64,000 nucleotides of DNA from Megamonas hypermegale_A (lineage in GTDB: Bacteria; Bacillota; Negativicutes; Selenomonadales; Selenomonadaceae). Below, piece by piece: positions 60,181 through 64,000 of this stretch. Position 1 is the stretch's first letter. Each line of letters starts with the position of its first letter. The stretch is from assembly GCF_030371585.1 (NCBI RefSeq), contig NZ_JAUDCE010000002.1. One strand, given 5' to 3'. Under the pieces are notes generated by a model. The model did not search any database. It worked only from the letters and a program-made list of their open reading frames with translations, and was not told where the DNA came from. A program made the position numbers and the translations under genes.

Positions 60181-60198
60181 AAGTGAATTTATTCACAA
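60181..60198 (+). promoter_or_regulatory. Rex-like operator, site 1
   Basis: AAGTGAATTTATTCACAA matches the Rex consensus TTGTGAA-W4-TTCACAA at all but the first two positions. It lies about 30 bases downstream of the predicted transcription start. Confidence 0.6.
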
Positions 60199-60260
60199 TT
60201 GTAATCTTGTTTTATTTGTTATTATTTTTTATTTTTATTAGGGGTAATGTTTTTGAGGTA

Positions 60261-60278
60261 TTGTGAAGAATTTCACAT
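60261..60278 (+). promoter_or_regulatory. Rex-like operator, site 2
   Basis: TTGTGAAGAATTTCACAT matches the Rex consensus except the last base and one of the central four. 36 bases before the ndh start codon. It is also close to a CRP-type TGTGA-N6-TCACA, so a CRP/FNR reader is the main alternative. Confidence 0.6.
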
Positions 60279-60313
60279 TTATTATTTAAAACGAATTTTG
60301 GGGGAGATTTAAA

Positions 60314-61579
60314 ATGCCTAGAACAACAATCGGAAAGAGACCACACGTAGTTATTCTCGGAGCAGGCTTCGGTGGAATTAAAGCTGCTCAGTTACTTGCC
60401 AAAGAAGATGTGGACGTAACAATCGTAGACAAACATAATTATCATTTATTCCAGCCATTATTATATCAGGTATCCACTTCCATCCTGTCCGAAGATGAAA
60501 TTTCGTATCCAATCCGTGCCTTTTTCCAGAAAAATGATAATATAGATTTCTTCATGGCTGAAGCAACCGGTTTTGACCCGGCTAACAATGTTGTTAAAAC
60601 GACTCATGGTGATGTTACATATGATTACTTAATCATTGCAACCGGTGCTACGACAAATTATTTCGGCATGAAATCCGTAGAAGAACATTCCTATCCGATG
60701 AAAACCCTGCGCGAAAGCACACTGCTGCGCAATCATCTCATTCGCACATTTGAACGTGCTTCCCGTGTGGAAAACGATGCTGAACTGAAAAAAGCTCTCA
60801 TGACTATCATCGTAGTCGGCGGCGGTCCTACCGGTATTGAAGAATCCGGAGCCATTTCCGAACTTGTACACTCCGCTATGAAAAAAGATTATCACAATCT
60901 TGACATGAACGACGTTGATATCAAATTAATCGAAGCAACGGATAAAGTTCTGCCGATGATGCCGGAAGCTCTGCGCAACAATACTGTCGATGTCTTAAGA
61001 AAAAAAGGCGTTGATGTACGCTTGAAAACGGCTGTGCAGGATTATGACGGCGAATATATTACTTTAAAACACGACGATAAAGTTGAAAAAATCAGAACGC
61101 GCACCGTTATCTGGGCTGCCGGCGTAAAAGCACAGCCTGTTGTAGCAAAACTCGGTGCTGAAGTTGACCGTGCCGGCCGCGTAATCGTGGAAAAAACGAC
61201 GCAGGTTAAAGGCTTCCCGGCAATTTACGCTATCGGCGACAGCGCTCATTTCGAACAGGACGGCCGTCCGCTCCCGACAATCGCTCCGGCAGCTTACGAA
61301 GCAGCTGAAACGACTGTTAAAAACATCATGCACGTTATCCGCGGCGAAGCTCAGGAAACATTCGTCTACAAAGACCTCGGCAGCATGGCGACAATCGGTG
61401 CCGGTGATGCCGTAATGTTCAAAGGCGTGATGAAATCCAAAGGTTTATTCGCTTGGATTGCTTGGATGGCAGTTCACGTATTAAGACTCGCCGGTCCGCT
61501 CACTAACGTAACGGTTGTATTCAAATGGGTTATGAACTACTTCTTCGGCGTACGCATGGCCCGCATTATCAGAGACTAA
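60314..61579 (+). CDS. ndh: Type II NADH dehydrogenase (NDH-2)
   Basis: Single-subunit peripheral flavoprotein passing electrons from NADH to quinone without pumping protons. The FAD-binding start VVILGAGFGGIKAAQLLAK is followed by the family motif KHNYHLFQPLLYQVS, an NADH-binding IIVVGGGPTGIEESG near residue 165 and a second FAD motif YAIGDSAHFEQDG near 305. The C-terminus is hydrophobic (GLFAWIAWMAVHVLRLAG, then VVFKWVMNYFFG) and likely holds it to the membrane. Length 421 is usual. GGGGGAG precedes the ATG. Two Rex-like operators upstream suggest control by the NADH/NAD ratio. Confidence 0.92.
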   Translation: MPRTTIGKRPHVVILGAGFGGIKAAQLLAKEDVDVTIVDKHNYHLFQPLLYQVSTSILSEDEISYPIRAFFQKNDNIDFFMAEATGFDPANNVVKTTHGDVTYDYLIIATGATTNYFGMKSVEEHSYPMKTLRESTLLRNHLIRTFERASRVENDAELKKALMTIIVVGGGPTGIEESGAISELVHSAMKKDYHNLDMNDVDIKLIEATDKVLPMMPEALRNNTVDVLRKKGVDVRLKTAVQDYDGEYITLKHDDKVEKIRTRTVIWAAGVKAQPVVAKLGAEVDRAGRVIVEKTTQVKGFPAIYAIGDSAHFEQDGRPLPTIAPAAYEAAETTVKNIMHVIRGEAQETFVYKDLGSMATIGAGDAVMFKGVMKSKGLFAWIAWMAVHVLRLAGPLTNVTVVFKWVMNYFFGVRMARIIRD

Positions 61580-61612
61580 CCGATTAAACGCTTTAAGCAA
61601 ATACAATCACAC

Positions 61613-61641
61613 AAAAAGAGAGAAACAAACGTTTCTCTCTT
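61613..61641 (+). terminator. Bidirectional terminator between ndh and the histidine kinase gene
   Basis: AAAAAGAGAGAAAC / GTTTCTCTCTTTTT. A and T runs on both sides serve the convergent genes. Confidence 0.85.
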
Positions 61642-61643
61642 TT

Positions 61644-62900
61644 TTATTTGTCAACGATATTGAATTTAACGGTAAAAGCGATTTTGCCCTCTGCATAATC
61701 AATCTGGATTTTGCCTTTAAGCAGCTGCACCAACTCTCTGGCTATGGACAGCCCTATGCCGTAGCCCGCCTTTTCGCTGCTGTGCGAAATATCGCCGCGG
61801 TAAAACCGCTCGAAAAACTGCGAATAGTCGATATTCTTTCCGTCAGCAAAATCATTGGCAACGGTCAGCACGGCTTCTTTCTTCTTTCTGCCCGCCACTG
61901 TCAGCTGCGTTTTTATCTCGCCTTCATCATCGCAGTATTTAACGGCATTGTCCACCAGAATATTCACCAGCTCATACAGACATTTTCCTTCCGACCTGAC
62001 ACAGATTTCTGGCTCAATCTGATAGATAAATCCCTTTTTCTGTTCTATCGCCATCTGTTCAAAGGACTTTACGACTTCCGTTACCGTTTCCGAAAAATTC
62101 ACCCGCGTGAATATAAATTCCGACTGCGTTTTTTCGCCCACTTTGGCCAGGATAATCAAATCATTAATCAATTTGGACAATCGTTTCGTCTGCTTCAAAA
62201 TACTTTCCGTCCACTGATTTTTCCCGTTGATGTATTCCATTGCTTCCGTATTGGCGGAAATTATCGCAATGGGCGTCTTCAGCTCATGACCGGCATTCGT
62301 GATAAACCGCTTTTGATTTTCCAGGTTGCGCACGAACGGCTTTATCGCCTGATTGCTCAAAACGGCCAGAATAAAAACGTACAATAAAATACATATACAG
62401 CCCAGCAATAGCGAATCCCACATGAAATCCTGCACTATTGCCATATCGCGTGTACAGTCCATGACGGCTATGCAGATATCATTCTGCTTTGTTCTCGTAA
62501 CGGCATAGGCGTATGTTGCCCGGTCCTTTTTCAAAAATCCCTGCTGTTTTTCCATATTCAAAGTCGACAATACGTACTGCACCGCTTCATTTTTCGTAAA
62601 TGCCGTAATATTTTTCAGCCGCGCTTCTTTTACATATCCTTCCGGCGTTATGATTACAATAAACGCCGGTGTATCGTCCGACCATTCCGTCTCGCCGAAC
62701 CAGCTACCGTCCTGCAATATTTTTTTCGGCAGAGGACTTTCGCTGTTTTGCGCTATATAGGCAAGATACGTTTCTATCTGCGTATACACCCGCATATGCG
62801 CAATCGTGTTCACCAAACCCAAAACACCAGCAACGATGATAATCACCGTTGCCGTGGAAATCAGTATGAATTTGCGGCGCAATGTTTTTATCACGTTCAT
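61644..62900 (-). CDS. Sensor histidine kinase
   Basis: Membrane kinase of a two-component system. Two helices (ISTATVIIIVAGVLGLVNTI and LLLGCICILLYVFILAVLS) flank an extracytoplasmic sensor of about 135 residues. The kinase core has the H-box FITNAGHELKTPIAIISA (phosphorylated His near residue 205), the N-box ELVNILVDNAVKYCDDEG, a short G1 box and the G2 box GYGIGLSIARELVQLL. No HAMP domain is evident. Length 418 is usual for the class. It is the downstream partner of the regulator gene, 17 bases away. Signal unknown. Confidence 0.92.
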   Translation of the reverse strand: MNVIKTLRRKFILISTATVIIIVAGVLGLVNTIAHMRVYTQIETYLAYIAQNSESPLPKKILQDGSWFGETEWSDDTPAFIVIITPEGYVKEARLKNITAFTKNEAVQYVLSTLNMEKQQGFLKKDRATYAYAVTRTKQNDICIAVMDCTRDMAIVQDFMWDSLLLGCICILLYVFILAVLSNQAIKPFVRNLENQKRFITNAGHELKTPIAIISANTEAMEYINGKNQWTESILKQTKRLSKLINDLIILAKVGEKTQSEFIFTRVNFSETVTEVVKSFEQMAIEQKKGFIYQIEPEICVRSEGKCLYELVNILVDNAVKYCDDEGEIKTQLTVAGRKKKEAVLTVANDFADGKNIDYSQFFERFYRGDISHSSEKAGYGIGLSIARELVQLLKGKIQIDYAEGKIAFTVKFNIVDK

Positions 62901-62917
62901 GGTCTATTCACCCGCTT

Positions 62918-63589
62918 TTATTTTTTCGTCAGTATAAACGACTCTCCCTTTTCGCCCAAAATCTCAATATCCGCATTCACGGCTTCCAGCTTTTCCCGCA
63001 GATAGGAAATGTATATCCAGACGATATCCTCGCTGACTTCCGTTTCATCTATCCAGACATGCGTGAATAAATCCTTTGTCGACAGTACTTTATCCACATT
63101 GAGCATAAAAAATTTCATCAGTTTCATTTCCTTGCCGCTCAAACTGATAGAATTTCGGCAGGATAAATTCTGCTCCTCCACGTTAAGTTTTACGGAACCT
63201 ACTGTCAGCACCGCGGGAGAAAATGTACCCGCCCTCCTTATGATGGAACGGATACGCGCCAAAAGCTCGCCCATTGAAAACGGCTTCATCACGTAGTCGT
63301 CCGCGCCGGCATCAAGACTCGTAATTCTATCGTCCAGCTCCGTTTTCGCCGTCAGCATGATAACCGGCGTTACATCACCGCTGCGGCGCAGGATTTTCAG
63401 CGCTTCCACGCCGCTCATCTTCGGCATCATGATATCGAAAATCATGCAGTCGTAAACATTTTTCTGTGCCATATCGACAGCGGAAAGCCCGTCGAAAACA
63501 CAGTCCACTTCGTAGCCGGAATATTGAAGCACCGCCGTTACGGCCGCCGCCATCTCTTTTTCATCTTCCGCCAGTAATAATCGCATCAT
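62918..63589 (-). CDS. OmpR/PhoB-family response regulator
   Basis: A 223-residue DNA-binding regulator: receiver with phosphorylated Asp in CMIFDIMMPKMSGVEALKIL (near residue 53), switch Thr in VIMLTAKTELDDR and Lys in YVMKPFSMGELLARI, then a winged-helix effector domain (about 128-223). Its start codon overlaps the stop of the RelA/SpoT-type gene upstream (TGATG), so an alarmone synthetase and this two-component system are expressed together. Target genes unknown. Confidence 0.93.
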   Translation of the reverse strand: MMRLLLAEDEKEMAAAVTAVLQYSGYEVDCVFDGLSAVDMAQKNVYDCMIFDIMMPKMSGVEALKILRRSGDVTPVIMLTAKTELDDRITSLDAGADDYVMKPFSMGELLARIRSIIRRAGTFSPAVLTVGSVKLNVEEQNLSCRNSISLSGKEMKLMKFFMLNVDKVLSTKDLFTHVWIDETEVSEDIVWIYISYLREKLEAVNADIEILGEKGESFILTKK

Positions 63590-64000
63590 CAGCCCTCGCT
63601 TTCTTTAATCAGATTGCGGATTGTCTGCATGGAAATATCGCAGGCCGCCAGTTCATCCGCACAGCGTTTCAGCTCCCGCACAATGAGCGCCGCATTTTTT
63701 ATCTCATGCTTGTACTTCATCTGGTGCTCCAGACTCGCCCACGTATCCATAGCTATCGTGCGCAACTGCAATTCCGCATAGAAAGAGCCGGGATTTTCTC
63801 CCGTTACGTCTTCGTATTCATCCCGTATCTTTATGATTACATGGTAACTGCGGTATCCGTTCGGCTTTACATTTTTAATGTAATCTTTCTCTTCGACAAT
63901 CCGTATACCCGGCATTTTTCGTATATACTTGAGATTTGTATATATATCATCGATAAAACGGCAGACAATGCGGATACCTATCGCATCCTGTATCTCATGC
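63589..64000 (-). CDS. RelA/SpoT-type GTP pyrophosphokinase, partial at window edge
   Basis: The C-terminal part of a (p)ppGpp synthetase; the frame is open to the window end, so the gene starts outside. The synthetase core is recognisable as EIQDAIGIRIVCRFIDDIY (D-x-x-GIR), DYIKNVKPNGYRSYHVII (the G-Y-R-S GTP-stacking region) and AELQLRTIAMDTWASLEHQM (E-x-Q-x-R). After it comes a short helical tail of about 40 residues with no TGS or ACT domains, as in small alarmone synthetases (YjbM/YwaC type). It is first in a three-gene unit with the regulator and kinase. Confidence 0.85.
   Translation of the reverse strand, partial: HEIQDAIGIRIVCRFIDDIYTNLKYIRKMPGIRIVEEKDYIKNVKPNGYRSYHVIIKIRDEYEDVTGENPGSFYAELQLRTIAMDTWASLEHQMKYKHEIKNAALIVRELKRCADELAACDISMQTIRNLIKESEG

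Overview
The window reads as ordinary bacterial chromosome, most likely from an anaerobic Firmicute of the Negativicutes type. This is an inference from the gene set (Fur-HemZ pair, PyrR attenuator, T-box, BofA-like protein, flavodiiron protein, short SRP RNA), frequent TTG/GTG starts and mid-range GC. No 16S or outer-membrane gene is present to fix the genus. About 49 protein genes, four tRNAs, an SRP RNA, an apparent Phe T-box and a PyrR-type attenuator can be supported. No phage, plasmid, transposase or CRISPR genes are seen.

Layout. 1-6.5 kb (+): ilvE, then fur-hemZ, hisS and aspS. 6.7-16.8 kb (-): a pyrimidine operon pyrB-pyrC-carA-carB-pyrF-pyrE behind a PyrR-type attenuator, followed by an unknown gene and a DASS-type transporter; pyrD and pyrK are absent. 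16.9-25.3 kb (-): rpoB-rpoC with their own promoter and a leader holding a 10-codon ORF directly before a hairpin. 25.4-28.1 kb (-): a polar amino acid ABC transporter and a zinc-ribbon protein. 28.4-41.7 kb (+): an LCP protein, ABC-F ATPase, RecD2 helicase, the competence genes comF, comEA and comEC, holA, an acetyltransferase and a LysE-type exporter. 42.3-44.6 kb (-): pheA-aroF behind a T-box. 45.2-46.8 kb (-): panB with a DUF2520 oxidoreductase. 47-49.8 kb: two near-identical tRNA-Arg/tRNA-Tyr cassettes bracketing two paralogous secreted proteins. 49.9-55.9 kb (-): bioB, a secreted zinc-ribbon protein, bofA-recR-ybaB-dnaX and the SRP RNA. 56.1-61.6 kb: mgsA, rpsT, a GDSL hydrolase, a flavodiiron protein and a type II NADH dehydrogenase with two Rex-like operators. 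61.6-64 kb (-): a histidine kinase, its regulator and a RelA/SpoT-type synthetase cut by the window edge.

The most unusual content is two families of dispersed non-coding repeats. Family R is 520-600 bp with four copies between 39.06 and 51.55 kb; its stems are conserved by paired substitutions although the primary sequence differs. Family P is about 128 bp with five copies; it is palindromic with terminal inverted repeats, one copy has an exact 11-bp target duplication, and another shows a compensatory pair change. Both look like mobile, structured, non-autonomous elements; neither matches a family I can name.

Functionally the window joins nucleotide supply (pyr), aromatic amino acid supply (T-box), redox and oxygen defence (FDP, NDH-2), DNA uptake and repair (com genes, recD2, recR, dnaX, holA) and the transcription core (rpoBC).
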